64,000 bases of DNA from Methylomicrobium sp. wino1 (GCF_003932755.1 NZ_CP024202.1:930001-994000); one strand, 5' to 3'. Shown: positions 8,620-19,599, counted from the first letter of the stretch. Notes: generated by a model from the letters alone, not told the origin. Numbers and translations: made by a program.

Positions 8620-8692
8620 GTAGGGTGCGCATCGCGCACCTTTTCACTAACCGACAAGAGGTACCAACCCAGGTGCGCGATGCGCACCCTAC
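8620..8692. repeat. Perfect 21-bp inverted repeat upstream of the antitoxin gene
   Basis: Arms at 8620-8640 and 8672-8692 are perfect reverse complements (outer end GTAGGGTGCGCATC) around a 31-base loop. Flanking GCGCC/GGCGC bases extend the symmetry. It sits 35 bases upstream of the vapB start, where the promoter would be expected, so it may be a third insertion into this locus. No clear target duplication was identified. Confidence 0.75.
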
Positions 8693-9103
8693 ACTTGGCG
8701 CTTAATCGCCTATGAACACCGACAATTTAAAACATTTTGAGTTTAAAAAAGCGGGAACACAGCAATTAGCTAAAAATGGCTTTTTTCGACAGCCTAGTGT
8801 AGGGATATTCGTTAGCACGCTCTTGTTTTATCGATCGCTGAGGGCGCGCAGAGCGTCACTTCTATTAAGTTAACGGAAACCCGTCATTCCACCATGGATG
8901 GCAAGTTTTTGAGGTGCATTAGAGCCTGAAGCAAGCATTACTTATTTCTATAATGGTTTAATTTAATGGCAGTCACGCAGAGCATAGGGTCGTGTCTCAA
9001 TCAATGCAGTTCGTTCCTCACCGAATCCTACCGAGCTTGGAAACGCTTCGATATCGCGCTCATGGAATCGCTCTATCTCAGCAGAGCCCGCAGGAGCGTT
9101 TTG
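8693..9103. other. Non-coding stretch, no recognisable feature
   Basis: About 410 bases without a supportable gene. The open frame over 8992-9300 on the plus strand overlaps the better minus-strand gene and has no recognisable protein features. The tract probably contains the original vapBC promoter side and degraded DNA. Confidence 0.4.
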
Positions 9104-9328
9104 TTAGGCTGGCGCATGTAAAATATGCTCAACGACTTGAGTCGGTAATGAGATCCGATCGAATAATGAAGCAGGGTATAAATAATCTTCGCCTGACTCA
9201 TCAATCACCCTTATTTGTTGATGCTTTTCAGCATCGGAGTCATTTAGCACTTCGTAGAGCTTGCGCGTTTCAAGCGAAACTTCATAGCCGCGATTATTGA
9301 TGCAAATTGCAAATTCGTGTTTATTCAT
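9104..9328 (-). CDS. Conserved-looking hypothetical protein, second gene of a pair
   Basis: A 74-residue acidic protein (MNKHEFAICINNRGYEVSLE). The stretch RVIDESGEDYLYPASLFD near residues 40-57 resembles a family of short proteins of unknown function common in proteobacteria and cyanobacteria. It begins inside the stop of the upstream gene (4-nt overlap), so the two are translationally coupled. The size and tight pairing resemble toxin-antitoxin organisation, but no toxin fold is recognisable. Function unknown. Confidence 0.6.
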   Translation of the reverse strand: MNKHEFAICINNRGYEVSLETRKLYEVLNDSDAEKHQQIRVIDESGEDYLYPASLFDRISLPTQVVEHILHAPA

Positions 9329-9567
9329 GGCTGTGTGTCAATATAACGCTTAATTTTAAATTCTCGTTTGCCAATAACCGAAGCCTCATACCAGTGGATT
9401 TCAGCTTCGCGAATCGATCCATCTTGTAAACGTACGGTTGCAAAACCTTTGCGCTTACGCCAATTGCCTTGCCCATAAAATTTGCGAAGCCTTGGTAGCT
9501 CTCTAATCGCCAAACCACGAGCAAACGTTTCCGGATGCTTTATGGTTCCAATAATTTCAAAATCCAT
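9325..9567 (-). CDS. Conserved-looking hypothetical protein, first gene of a pair
   Basis: An 80-residue basic protein (MDFEIIGTIKHPETFARGLA). The middle, LRKFYGQGNWRKRKGFA, is strongly cationic, followed by VRLQDGSIREAEIHWYEA and the tail GKREFKIKRYID. Similar small proteins appear beside the acidic partner seen here; the basic/acidic pairing suggests that the two proteins interact. No catalytic motif is recognised. It lies between the decayed vapBC and an hsdR relic, in a region of accessory DNA. Confidence 0.6.
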   Translation of the reverse strand: MDFEIIGTIKHPETFARGLAIRELPRLRKFYGQGNWRKRKGFATVRLQDGSIREAEIHWYEASVIGKREFKIKRYIDTQP

Positions 9568-9639
9568 TTGTGGATTGTAACGTAATCAACAGAAACATGC
9601 TCAGAGGGTCAGCGAGTAACCTCAGATCTTACGCAGTGG

Positions 9640-9962
9640 AATCCGGGATAATCAAAAGACGCGTTTGCCCCCGATTTCGCAAGCTCCATCCGGGCTACTC
9701 GCTGAATACCAGCCATCACCGAGTGCTTGTTGTCTTTGGCCTTGATGATGGCGACCCCAGGATATTGGGTTTATAGTAAAGAATGTAATCCGCCCGCTTG
9801 CGCTTACCATGGCTGGTGAGATTGCCCTTTACATTGATACGGCCATCGGTGAAGCCAACTCCTTCACGAACTTGTTTCTGCATGTCCCAGCCAGCCTTTT
9901 CCATGGCGGGGGTAATGAACTTGGTTGCAGATATCGCGTTCCGATAGGTCTTTTTTATTCGT
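9640..9962 (-). pseudogene. hsdR: Type I restriction enzyme R subunit (hsdR), N-terminal relic
   Basis: Only the N-terminal nuclease region of an HsdR protein can be traced. Read on the minus strand, a first frame gives NKKDLSERDIC; one extra A then shifts the frame to TKFITPAMEKAGWDMQKQVR (9904 downward), continuing through FTDGRINVKG and KRKRADYILYYKPNI. A second frameshift near 9770 moves to VAIIKAKDNKHSVMAGIQ, where the usual catalytic EAK reads KAK. The expected start codon reads ACG. The helicase part is absent. This is the dead remnant of a type I restriction-modification locus next to the putative defence operon. Confidence 0.8.
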
Positions 9963-10049
9963 GATCAGGTGGTTAGACTCATACCGGTTTTGGGGCATGG
10001 GTTGGGTGTATAGCGCCGCATTCAGCGCCTTGTCCGTTGCAATGCCTTG

Positions 10050-10538
10050 TTAACTACTGGCGACACCCAGTACATTCTCTATATTGGATATTACGGTTTT
10101 AGTTAACGGGTATTTCTGACAAAGCTCACCAAATGTCAAGTTAAGACTTCCTTTTTTATGAACGACGGCGTGGCGAGCTTTCATTAGAGAATCCCATGCC
10201 GCATGTTCTGGCGAATTTTCTATATTATCCAAGAATGAAACTTTATAGGTTCCGTCAAATTTGTTAAGCGTTTCGTTTATCTTCGAGAGATCTGGGCTCC
10301 TAAATTTCTGAGACAATGTTTTCTTTATGTAATTGGCTGCATGTTCGTCACCACAAAGATCTGCCCTTTTTGAGAAGACAGACTCTAAGTATTCTTCATA
10401 CTCGGAGACGATCAGTACCACTAGCCCAGCCACCAAGTATGTCTCCAACTCCTTGTCTTTTATATTGGTAGGATCAAGACTACTCACATGTTGCCTACAT
10501 GTTTCTATTGCATTATCGATTCTTTGATAAAAACTCAT
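10050..10538 (-). CDS. MAE_28990/MAE_18760-like HEPN domain protein (predicted RNase)
   Basis: A 162-residue all-helical protein. It resembles the MAE_28990/MAE_18760 subgroup of HEPN proteins, and the HEPN catalytic motif Rx4H is present as RHAVVH at residues 122-127 (R122, H127). An acidic helix with YEEYLESVF lies at 47-55. HEPN proteins with an intact motif are typically metal-independent RNases used as toxins or abortive-infection effectors. It overlaps the DUF262 gene by 4 nt (ATGA) and is the last gene of a four-gene operon. I predict it is the effector; this has not been shown for this combination. Confidence 0.8.
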   Translation of the reverse strand: MSFYQRIDNAIETCRQHVSSLDPTNIKDKELETYLVAGLVVLIVSEYEEYLESVFSKRADLCGDEHAANYIKKTLSQKFRSPDLSKINETLNKFDGTYKVSFLDNIENSPEHAAWDSLMKARHAVVHKKGSLNLTFGELCQKYPLTKTVISNIENVLGVASS

Positions 10539-11623
10539 TGGATTAAATATTGCCTTGCAAGGCTCATTCTAAGCTCAACAATTGAATCGTCTGCAGTCGC
10601 TCCGCGTACACCCTTCACGAATCCTTCATCTTTTTTAAGGTTGTCAAACCTAGTTTTTAGATCAGCAGGAAATCCATTTTTTGCTAAAGCTGTAAAGGTA
10701 GAGTCAAATACAGCAACATTCAGGCCTGACCATATATGAAATGGCTTTTCTCCAAGAAGTGCAACTACCTGATCGCATGTTTCTTTGAAAAGCAATTTAA
10801 ATCGCTCTTGCTTTTCTGTATCCATGTGTTGATTTTCTCGCATAAAATTTGACATAAAGTCCTTAATTGGCCTCTCATAGTTATCGCCATTCTCATAGAA
10901 CGCGAAGAATCTAAGTATCAACTCAACGTCTTTCTGTCTTTTATGCGGTACATTATTGCCAAATATCTTCCGCCAATTTTCATACTTATTTAAATCACAC
11001 AGTAAATTATTAAACTCTCCATGGTAAACACAATTACGTATTTCCTGTCCTACCAATTGTGTCCCCCCAGTATTTAGCCTCTCAAAAATATGATAAACGC
11101 TTGTGTTTCCATTTGGCGTTATCTGCTTAACTACAAACGCACGTAGGACACTATCGTTTAATTTATTGAATGCAGCTTGATCAGAATCTTCAAGCTCTTC
11201 ATAGGTTTTATTATGATAAGGGCTTTTTTCATTCAATCCTGTCAGTCTGAATACTTTTTTACGACCGCCTTTGTCTATCTCTCCGAAGTAACCATCAAAG
11301 AAATAGACAACGGACATTAGTCGTTGCTGACCATCAATAACCAGTTGTTCATTATTAACTTCGTCAGTAAACAAAAATATCGCTGGGACAGGCAAGCCTA
11401 AAAGAAAGGATTCAATTAGACGGCTCGCTTGTTTTATATTCCATACATAATTTCTTTGAAAGCCTGGTACCGTCATGGAGCCTTTTCGATATTTAGACAC
11501 TAGGCCTTCCAATGTAAAGTCGGCCGGATATGTAATTACTTCATATGTTGCAGGTGTTGACTCCAAGTCAAGCTCTTCGCTTTGAAGTTCTTCTAATCCT
11601 TCATTGTAATCTGTTGTCATCAT
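10535..11623 (-). CDS. DUF262 domain protein (GmrSD-N / ParB-like NTPase-type), no DUF1524
   Basis: A 362-residue protein with an N-terminal DUF262 domain. Visible motifs are VPGFQRNYVW (residues 52-61), SFLLGLPVPAIFLF (72-85) and the family signature IDGQQRL (96-102). DUF262 is the N-terminal, ParB-like module of type IV restriction enzymes such as GmrSD and of SspE, where it binds or hydrolyses nucleotides and controls a nuclease. Here the usual C-terminal DUF1524 HNH nuclease is missing; the C-terminus is helical with no HNH motif, and a separate HEPN protein follows. This suggests that DUF262 is the sensor/switch and HEPN the effector. Start at 11623 or the adjacent ATG at 11620. Confidence 0.85.
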   Translation of the reverse strand: MMTTDYNEGLEELQSEELDLESTPATYEVITYPADFTLEGLVSKYRKGSMTVPGFQRNYVWNIKQASRLIESFLLGLPVPAIFLFTDEVNNEQLVIDGQQRLMSVVYFFDGYFGEIDKGGRKKVFRLTGLNEKSPYHNKTYEELEDSDQAAFNKLNDSVLRAFVVKQITPNGNTSVYHIFERLNTGGTQLVGQEIRNCVYHGEFNNLLCDLNKYENWRKIFGNNVPHKRQKDVELILRFFAFYENGDNYERPIKDFMSNFMRENQHMDTEKQERFKLLFKETCDQVVALLGEKPFHIWSGLNVAVFDSTFTALAKNGFPADLKTRFDNLKKDEGFVKGVRGATADDSIVELRMSLARQYLIQ

Positions 11624-11674
11624 GTCGTCTCTAAATACGATTTTTACTCGGAAAATTGGCCGATCCAGTTAACG

Positions 11675-12244
11675 TCACATATCAGTCGTGCCGCTTTTTG
11701 GCGTCGCATGAATTTGTTTTATTAGGCTTTTAAACTGTTCTTGCGTTTTTTCATCTAACTCAACAACTCGACTACTCAACGCATCTATTTTTATAGTTAC
11801 TCTAGACTCTACTTTTTCTTCTACAGAGATTAATGCTGCAAAATATAAACTTATAAAAGCGAGAAATATAGTTACTATAATGCCAATAACATGTTTGGTA
11901 TTTGATTCCCTAATTTGTGAAATCTTTCCTTCTAGCTCACTTTTAACTCCCAGCACCATTCCAGTCGTTTGTGCGCCGAGGCGGGCTTCTACGGTGTTTA
12001 ACTTTTCATCATGAAGTTTTTCAAACCATTGCAATCCACCGCCAGTAATCTCATCTTGAGCTAGATCATTTGAGCCAACGGATCTTTCACTTTTACCTGA
12101 GCCTGCTACAGTTGCAGTCTGTCCATACGTTCGCTGAACAACACTTTGAAGTTTTTTCAGTTCTTTCAGGGCATCAAGTGCAGACTTTGACTCTTTGACT
12201 GGCGTGCTCGCCTTCTTGTGTTTTCTATTACGACTCCTCCTCAA
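11675..12244 (-). CDS. Membrane protein with coiled-coil segments, defence-operon component
   Basis: A 189-residue protein with a very basic N-terminus (MRRSRNRKHKKASTPVKESK), a helical segment at 20-40, a Gly/Ser-rich linker, a coiled-coil-like stretch at about 75-115, one transmembrane helix at about 118-140, and a second heptad-rich helix at 141-180. I do not recognise a family. Its start overlaps the stop of the upstream gene by 4 nt, and it is followed after 51 bases by the DUF262 gene. A single-TM coiled-coil protein in a defence-like operon could tether or oligomerise a complex at the membrane, but this is inference. Confidence 0.65.
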   Translation of the reverse strand: MRRSRNRKHKKASTPVKESKSALDALKELKKLQSVVQRTYGQTATVAGSGKSERSVGSNDLAQDEITGGGLQWFEKLHDEKLNTVEARLGAQTTGMVLGVKSELEGKISQIRESNTKHVIGIIVTIFLAFISLYFAALISVEEKVESRVTIKIDALSSRVVELDEKTQEQFKSLIKQIHATPKSGTTDM

Positions 12245-12951
12245 TGTTTGTCCCCCATCAGGGAGTCCACAACTTCACCCTCAGTTGCTCGTGTTAAATC
12301 AAACACAGCAGAAACATTCTTTGCCACTTGCGATTCTGATTTTAATTCCATATTTGATGCATAACTATCTACATCAATACCAAGCCCATACGCCGGTACG
12401 TTTTTATCTGGATTTGAGAATGTTTGCTTGACCCAAGCTTCGTCATCCTTTACTGGGCCAATATTTAACATGCCGTTTTCATGAACGAATGTAGCTCTGC
12501 AATCTTTAGGCTTTATTGAAATCGGTATTTTTTCACTAAAATACTGCCTCATAACTAGTGCAAGAGCTTCGTTATATGTTGTAATTTCGTCGATTTCAAA
12601 AATACTCATATAGCGGACACCTAACCGATCTACGCTATTTAGTTCAGTGGGGAATACTTTTTTAAGTACTTTTACCATTCTTACGGCATCATCTTTAAAT
12701 TCACCCTCTGTTCCAGGGTCTTCATACATAATAAATGCGCGCAGATGGTCAACTAACATTTGTTTAGATGGTTTATCAAAGTCATCTGCAAAATGAACCG
12801 CCACACCCTCACTTTTCCAATGTTCGATCTTATTTCCAAATTCAGATCGCATTTCCTCAAGAACCTTGCCGCGCCTGTCAAAAGCTGCAAACAAGGCAGG
12901 ATACCGAATCTCCATGATCATTCTAGATTTGGTTTTTTTTATCTTCTTCAT
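12241..12951 (-). CDS. TIGR04255-like protein, first gene of the putative defence operon
   Basis: A 236-residue protein. The segment MEIRYPALFAAF near residues 13-24, VDRLGVRYMSIFEI in the middle and LGIDVDSY with a C-terminal KNVSAVFDLTRATEGEV resemble the TIGR04255 family, a sporadically distributed group often found in accessory regions. The match is by eye and only moderate. No catalytic motif is visible. It begins the four-gene cluster, downstream of gyrB on the same strand, and is coupled to the coiled-coil gene through an ATGA overlap. Its role is unknown; a sensing or regulatory part is possible. Confidence 0.55.
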   Translation of the reverse strand: MKKIKKTKSRMIMEIRYPALFAAFDRRGKVLEEMRSEFGNKIEHWKSEGVAVHFADDFDKPSKQMLVDHLRAFIMYEDPGTEGEFKDDAVRMVKVLKKVFPTELNSVDRLGVRYMSIFEIDEITTYNEALALVMRQYFSEKIPISIKPKDCRATFVHENGMLNIGPVKDDEAWVKQTFSNPDKNVPAYGLGIDVDSYASNMELKSESQVAKNVSAVFDLTRATEGEVVDSLMGDKH

Positions 12952-13115
12952 TTCTTCAATATCCTTGGTTAATAAGAATTCAGCCTCATAGAGCCTAATC
13001 GCGGCGAAGCCGCCGCCGGGAACAAGTAATTATAAAGTTTCCTTATATCATCCTATTTCGGGTGATATCTGTTTCTTTATCGAATAACAACCAATTTATT
13101 AAACAGAAAATCCCC

Positions 13116-15536
<2,421 letters not shown>

Positions 15537-15559
15537 TTACTACCTTCTCAATGTACCAA

Positions 15560-15575
15560 TGTTTCACGTGAAACA
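15560..15575. other. parS-like ParB binding site 1
   Basis: The 16 bases TGTTTCACGTGAAACA form a perfect palindrome and match the bacterial parS consensus. The site lies in the gap between recF and gyrB, immediately after the recF stop. ParB binds parS for origin segregation, and sites cluster close to oriC. Confidence 0.85.
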
Positions 15576-16655
15576 TTACGCTTGTTTAATTTCACCATGT
15601 TCCACGTGGAACATTTTATAGTTTTTAAGTTTACTCAAATCACCATACTCAGACAGCTCAGTGGCCGTCATAAAAACCTGAACATCCATTGCTTGTAAAT
15701 ATTCTATTAGCAGTGTTCTTTTGGTTGTATCCAATTCAGCAGTAAAATCATCAATTAAAACACACACATTGTTACTCTGATGTGTCGACAATAATTGTAC
15801 TTGCGCAAGCTTTAAACATAAGACTAACAATTTCAATTGACCGCGCGATACAAAGTCCTTGGCGAGTCGATTGTTAACTGAAACAGTTAAGTCGGCACGA
15901 TGCGGACCACTATGCGTCATTTTATAGCGTAGATCACGATCAAGGTCATCATCCAAGGATTGGCGAAAACCTTTAACGCTATCCCACCCCGATAAATAAT
16001 TGAATTGAACAGTTTCAGTGCCGAGAAATCGACTGACAAATTCTTGAAAAACCGGCTCAAGCCTTTGTAAATAGGCACGTCTATATTGATCGACTATTGT
16101 ACCGTAATTAACCAATTCATTATTCCAGACTTGGATGGAATGCATTTGCCTTTGTTTGATTAAGGCGTTACGTTGGTTCAATGCGGTTTTATACTGCCGC
16201 CAAGCCAAGAGGAATTGTTCGTTTTCATTGAAAGTCCCCCAATCGATAAATTCTCTTCTAATTTGGGGCCCGGTATCCAATAGACGATAAGATTTAGGCT
16301 CAATCAATTGAATAGGCAAGGCATAAGCAAGCAAATGCCGGGGTTGATTAGGTAATTGCTGAATTCGTATTTCAGAAACCTTTCCATCAAATTGTACTCC
16401 TAGTTGGCAACTGCTGCGCCCGCCCTGTTGCAGCACTTTGCCCGATACGATTAAGTCGTTTCGATCAAAGTTTACGACTTGTTTGATATGGGTGGTTCGA
16501 AAAGAACGTGCGCGGCCAAGAATAAATATGGCTTCAAGGACAGAACTCTTACCGCTTGCATTAGCCCCATAAATTAAATTGAGTCCGGGCGATGGTTGCA
16601 GACTGGCTTGCCGAATATTTCTAACATTAAAAATGTCGAGCTTTTGTAAACTCAT
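15576..16655 (-). CDS. recF: DNA replication and repair protein RecF
   Basis: A 359-residue SMC-like ATPase that loads RecA at single-strand gaps. The Walker A motif is YGANASGKSSVLEAI (residues 29-43). The ABC-type signature region is near FVSRGQLKLLVLCLKLA and Walker B near VCVLIDDFTAELD (about 300-312). Length and position in the dnaN-recF-gyrB array are normal. A parS-like palindrome lies within its final codons (15598-15613) and another just after its stop. Confidence 0.97.
   Translation of the reverse strand: MSLQKLDIFNVRNIRQASLQPSPGLNLIYGANASGKSSVLEAIFILGRARSFRTTHIKQVVNFDRNDLIVSGKVLQQGGRSSCQLGVQFDGKVSEIRIQQLPNQPRHLLAYALPIQLIEPKSYRLLDTGPQIRREFIDWGTFNENEQFLLAWRQYKTALNQRNALIKQRQMHSIQVWNNELVNYGTIVDQYRRAYLQRLEPVFQEFVSRFLGTETVQFNYLSGWDSVKGFRQSLDDDLDRDLRYKMTHSGPHRADLTVSVNNRLAKDFVSRGQLKLLVLCLKLAQVQLLSTHQSNNVCVLIDDFTAELDTTKRTLLIEYLQAMDVQVFMTATELSEYGDLSKLKNYKMFHVEHGEIKQA
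15598..15613. other. parS-like ParB binding site 2 (within recF 3' end)
   Basis: The palindrome TGTTCCACGTGGAACA fits the parS consensus TGTTNCACGTGNAACA. It is embedded in the last codons of recF, 38 bp centre to centre from site 1. Confidence 0.8.
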
Positions 16656-16882
16656 CGGTTATTAGTTGCTAGTCAAAAAAAGCACCCGGTTAACACCGGT
16701 TAGATGAACAAGCTCGGTTTTTTGTCGCTTCCACATTTGATAATGACTGCGATTTAGAAATTTCAGGAAGTTAGTGAAAAGTTGGCCATAAAAAAGCATG
16801 CCGAGGCAATAACTGATTCAGTTGATTTAAAAGGCTTCATTTATCCGTTGATAAAGTTCCCCAAAATTGCATAAAGCAAAGA

Positions 16883-17983
16883 TCATAGACGCATCGGCAT
16901 CACGATGAATCGATAAGCCCTTGTTTCCGGTTCGTCAATGATGCAGCAACTGGAATTACGTGCAATCGTCAACTCGGAAATTTCCGAATCGATATTGGAA
17001 ATCGCATCAAGTACATATTGCACATTAAACGCAATCGAAAGCGGTTCGCCGACATAATCGGTAACAATTTCCTCTTCGGCTTCTTCGTGTTCAGGATTGT
17101 GCGCACTAATTTTCAACGAGTCCGAAGAAAGGTCGAAAGTTACGCCTTTGTATTTTTCATTGGATAAAATCGCCACTCGAGTTAATGCATCTTTTAATAA
17201 CTGGCGTTGAATATGAATCGGCGTTAGAAAATCTTGATGGAAGACACGATTGAAGTCGGGGTATTTGGCATCGACCAATTTAGCTGAAAAGATCGTATTA
17301 TTGATCGTAACCCTTATGTTATTACTGGAAAATTCAACCGCAAGTTCAATTTGAGGATCATCTAATAAACGCACCAATTCCATAACGCCTTTTCTTGGCA
17401 GGATGATACGCGCTTCATATCCGGCTGGATTTTCTAAGTTGTCTTCGAAAACCGACAAACGATGGCCATCGGATGCAACGAGTTTGATACGCGAATTAGA
17501 AATGTTGAGCAATAAACCGTTGAGATAATAGCGTACATCCTGAGACGCCATACAAAAAACGGTTTTTTCGAGCGCTTTTTTAAAAAGGCCGGCATTGATA
17601 GTAAACCGATGATCTAACTCGGTTTCTGAAAATTCCGGATAATTTTCGGCAGGCAGTGTACTTAAAATAAAGCGGCTACGTCCGGAAAGCACCTTAACTT
17701 TGTCGTCGGCGACTTCCAATTTGATATCGGCACCGGTCGGCAGCAAGCGACAGATGTCGAGAAACTTTCGGGCGGGTAAGGTTATCTCGGCAAAAGTCGT
17801 ATTTTCTATTGCAATTTCGGTAACAATTTGAACTTCAAGATCGGTACCGGTCATTAACAGGCTGTCTTGACGAAAAACCATCAACACATTCGACAAAATC
17901 GGCATGGTTTGTCTTTTTTCAATCACACTGACAATTTGCTGCAATGGAACCAATAGCCGTTCTCTATTAATAATATATTTCAT
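16883..17983 (-). CDS. dnaN: DNA polymerase III beta subunit (sliding clamp)
   Basis: A 366-residue processivity clamp with the usual three-domain length. The N-terminus MKYIINRERLLVPLQQIVSV and the C-terminal FIVMPMRL tail are characteristic; the MPMRL end forms part of the clamp-binding cleft. It sits between dnaA and recF on the minus strand. The 185-bp gap upstream, toward dnaA, contains DnaA boxes and an AT-rich tract. A gap of 227 bp without visible features separates it from recF. Confidence 0.98.
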   Translation of the reverse strand: MKYIINRERLLVPLQQIVSVIEKRQTMPILSNVLMVFRQDSLLMTGTDLEVQIVTEIAIENTTFAEITLPARKFLDICRLLPTGADIKLEVADDKVKVLSGRSRFILSTLPAENYPEFSETELDHRFTINAGLFKKALEKTVFCMASQDVRYYLNGLLLNISNSRIKLVASDGHRLSVFEDNLENPAGYEARIILPRKGVMELVRLLDDPQIELAVEFSSNNIRVTINNTIFSAKLVDAKYPDFNRVFHQDFLTPIHIQRQLLKDALTRVAILSNEKYKGVTFDLSSDSLKISAHNPEHEEAEEEIVTDYVGEPLSIAFNVQYVLDAISNIDSEISELTIARNSSCCIIDEPETRAYRFIVMPMRL

Positions 17984-17999
17984 ATAAGATATTTATTTA

Positions 18000-18160
18000 T
18001 ATTTACTATTAGCCTATAAAAAAAGCGTGATAAGTCATTAAATATATTATTTATCAATAACTTACCCTGTATAAAACCGGAGTTTAAAGCTGTGGATAAT
18101 CGCTTGATAAAAAGGGGATAACTTCTCTCTTATGCTAAAGACTATACTTATCCACAAGTT
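18000..18160. other. Candidate oriC / DnaA-box region between dnaA and dnaN
   Basis: This intergenic region has two perfect DnaA boxes: TGTGGATAA at 18091-18099 and its inverse TTATCCACA at 18148-18156. An AT-rich stretch (ATTAAATATATTATTTATC, near 18038-18056) could be the unwinding element. Looser partial boxes lie between. Origins next to dnaA are common. The gap between dnaA and rpmH shows no perfect box. A second cluster exists at 28.9 kb, so the assignment is not settled. Confidence 0.55.
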
Positions 18161-18168
18161 AAACACCG

Positions 18169-19485
18169 CTAATGCGACAATGTTCTCAACAGGTTTAAAT
18201 AATCTTCCTCAAGCTTTACATCCGAATCGCGTAAGGAGGCAATGCGTTTACAAGCATTAATAACTGTGGTGTGATCGCGCCCACCGAATGCTTCGCCGAT
18301 TTCCGGAAAACTGTGCGAAGTTAATTCACGAGCTAGACACATAGCAATTTGCCGTGGTCGGGTAATGGATTGCCGGCGATTTTTCGACGATAAATCCGCA
18401 ACCCTAATCTTAAAATATTCGGCTACGGTTTTTTGTATGTTATCGATATTGACAAGCTTGTCTTGTAAGGAAATTAGATCGTGCAATGCTTCTTTGGTAA
18501 ATTCGGTGGTAATTTCGCGTCCGGTAAATTGCGCGTTGGCAATGACTCGTCGTAATGCGCCTTCGAGATCTCTTACATTCGAAGGAATCCTTTTACCGAT
18601 GAAAAATGCGACTTCCTGAGGCAGATCGACACCCGCCATCATTGCTTTTTTCATTAAAATAGCGGCACGGGTTTCAAGGTCCGGCGGTTCGATTGCAACA
18701 GGTAACCCCCAGCCGAAGCGCGATTTCAAACGGTCTTCCAAACCGACGATTTCTTTCGGATATTTATCGCAGGTTAAAACGACCTGGTGCTTTTTTTCCA
18801 ACAAGGTGTTGAAGGTATGGAAAAACTCTTCTTGAGAGCGTTCCTTGCCGGCAAAGAATTGAATATCGTCAATCAGCAAGGTATCGACACCTCGATAATA
18901 TTCCTTGAAGGTATCGATCGCGTTTTGTTGTAAAGCCTTGACCATATCTTGCACGAATTTTTCGGAGTGCAGATAAACGATTTTCGCCGACGTATTATGT
19001 TGCAGAATCGCATTACCGATCGCATGCATCAGATGTGTTTTACCCAAACCGGAGCCGCCGTAAATCAATAATGGATTGTATGCCTTGCCGATATTTTCGG
19101 AGACTTGAATAGAGGCCGCTTTTGCCAATTGATTGGATTTTCCTTCGACAAAGTTATCGAAAATGAATGCTTTATTAAGGAAGTTAGGGCGTGATTTTTT
19201 GGTCTCGAGGGCTTTGGTATGCTGCGGTACAAGAGTCGGTATGGCTTTCTTCGAGCCGATGTCCAATTGCAAGCTTAAAGAACCGTTGGAAAATTGCTGT
19301 ATCGCTTCTTCCAATTTGACTAAATGATGTTCTTTTACCCAATCCAGCACAAACCGGTTCGGCGCTAATAACTTGATTTGTCCATCGGTTTCGATTGCCT
19401 GTAAAGGTCTAATCCAGGTGCTGAATTCCGAAGAAGAAATTTCATTTTCAAGTTTAGCGAGACAGTTGTTCCAGAGTGCACTCAT
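18169..19485 (-). CDS. dnaA: Chromosomal replication initiator protein DnaA
   Basis: A 438-residue AAA+ initiator. Domain I lies at about 1-80; the AAA+ domain has Walker [16 protein letters not shown] and Walker [16 protein letters not shown]; domain IV carries the DNA-binding signature [15 protein letters not shown] near the C-terminus. It binds DnaA boxes to open the origin and regulates its own transcription. It is divergent from rpmH, with 170 bp between them, which is the usual arrangement for this block in gammaproteobacteria such as Pseudomonas. Confidence 0.98.
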   Translation of the reverse strand: MSALWNNCLAKLENEISSSEFSTWIRPLQAIETDGQIKLLAPNRFVLDWVKEHHLVKLEEAIQQFSNGSLSLQLDIGSKKAIPTLVPQHTKALETKKSRPNFLNKAFIFDNFVEGKSNQLAKAASIQVSENIGKAYNPLLIYGGSGLGKTHLMHAIGNAILQHNTSAKIVYLHSEKFVQDMVKALQQNAIDTFKEYYRGVDTLLIDDIQFFAGKERSQEEFFHTFNTLLEKKHQVVLTCDKYPKEIVGLEDRLKSRFGWGLPVAIEPPDLETRAAILMKKAMMAGVDLPQEVAFFIGKRIPSNVRDLEGALRRVIANAQFTGREITTEFTKEALHDLISLQDKLVNIDNIQKTVAEYFKIRVADLSSKNRRQSITRPRQIAMCLARELTSHSFPEIGEAFGGRDHTTVINACKRIASLRDSDVKLEEDYLNLLRTLSH

Positions 19486-19570
19486 TATTTAAGAAGGTAG
19501 CGAAGAGTAAATAGATGATATTATAAAAAAAATATGCCACTATACAGCAATCAAATCAGTGCCGACATAA

Positions 19571-19599
19571 TTGACATAAACCGGCGTTTATTCTATCAT
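19571..19599 (+). promoter_or_regulatory. Sigma-70 promoter of rpmH-rnpA operon
   Basis: A perfect -35 TTGACA at 19571-19576 and a -10 TATCAT at 19594-19599 are separated by 17 bases. It points to rpmH, whose start is about 57 bases downstream of the -10. Confidence 0.8.

Noticed and set aside
8992-9300. 102-aa plus-strand open frame
   Set aside because: Antisense to a better-supported small gene; no recognisable motif or ribosome site.
13040-13080. Hairpin after gyrB (ATATCATCC ... GGGTGATAT) as a terminator
   Set aside because: No T-run follows on the gyrB strand, so intrinsic termination is not supported.
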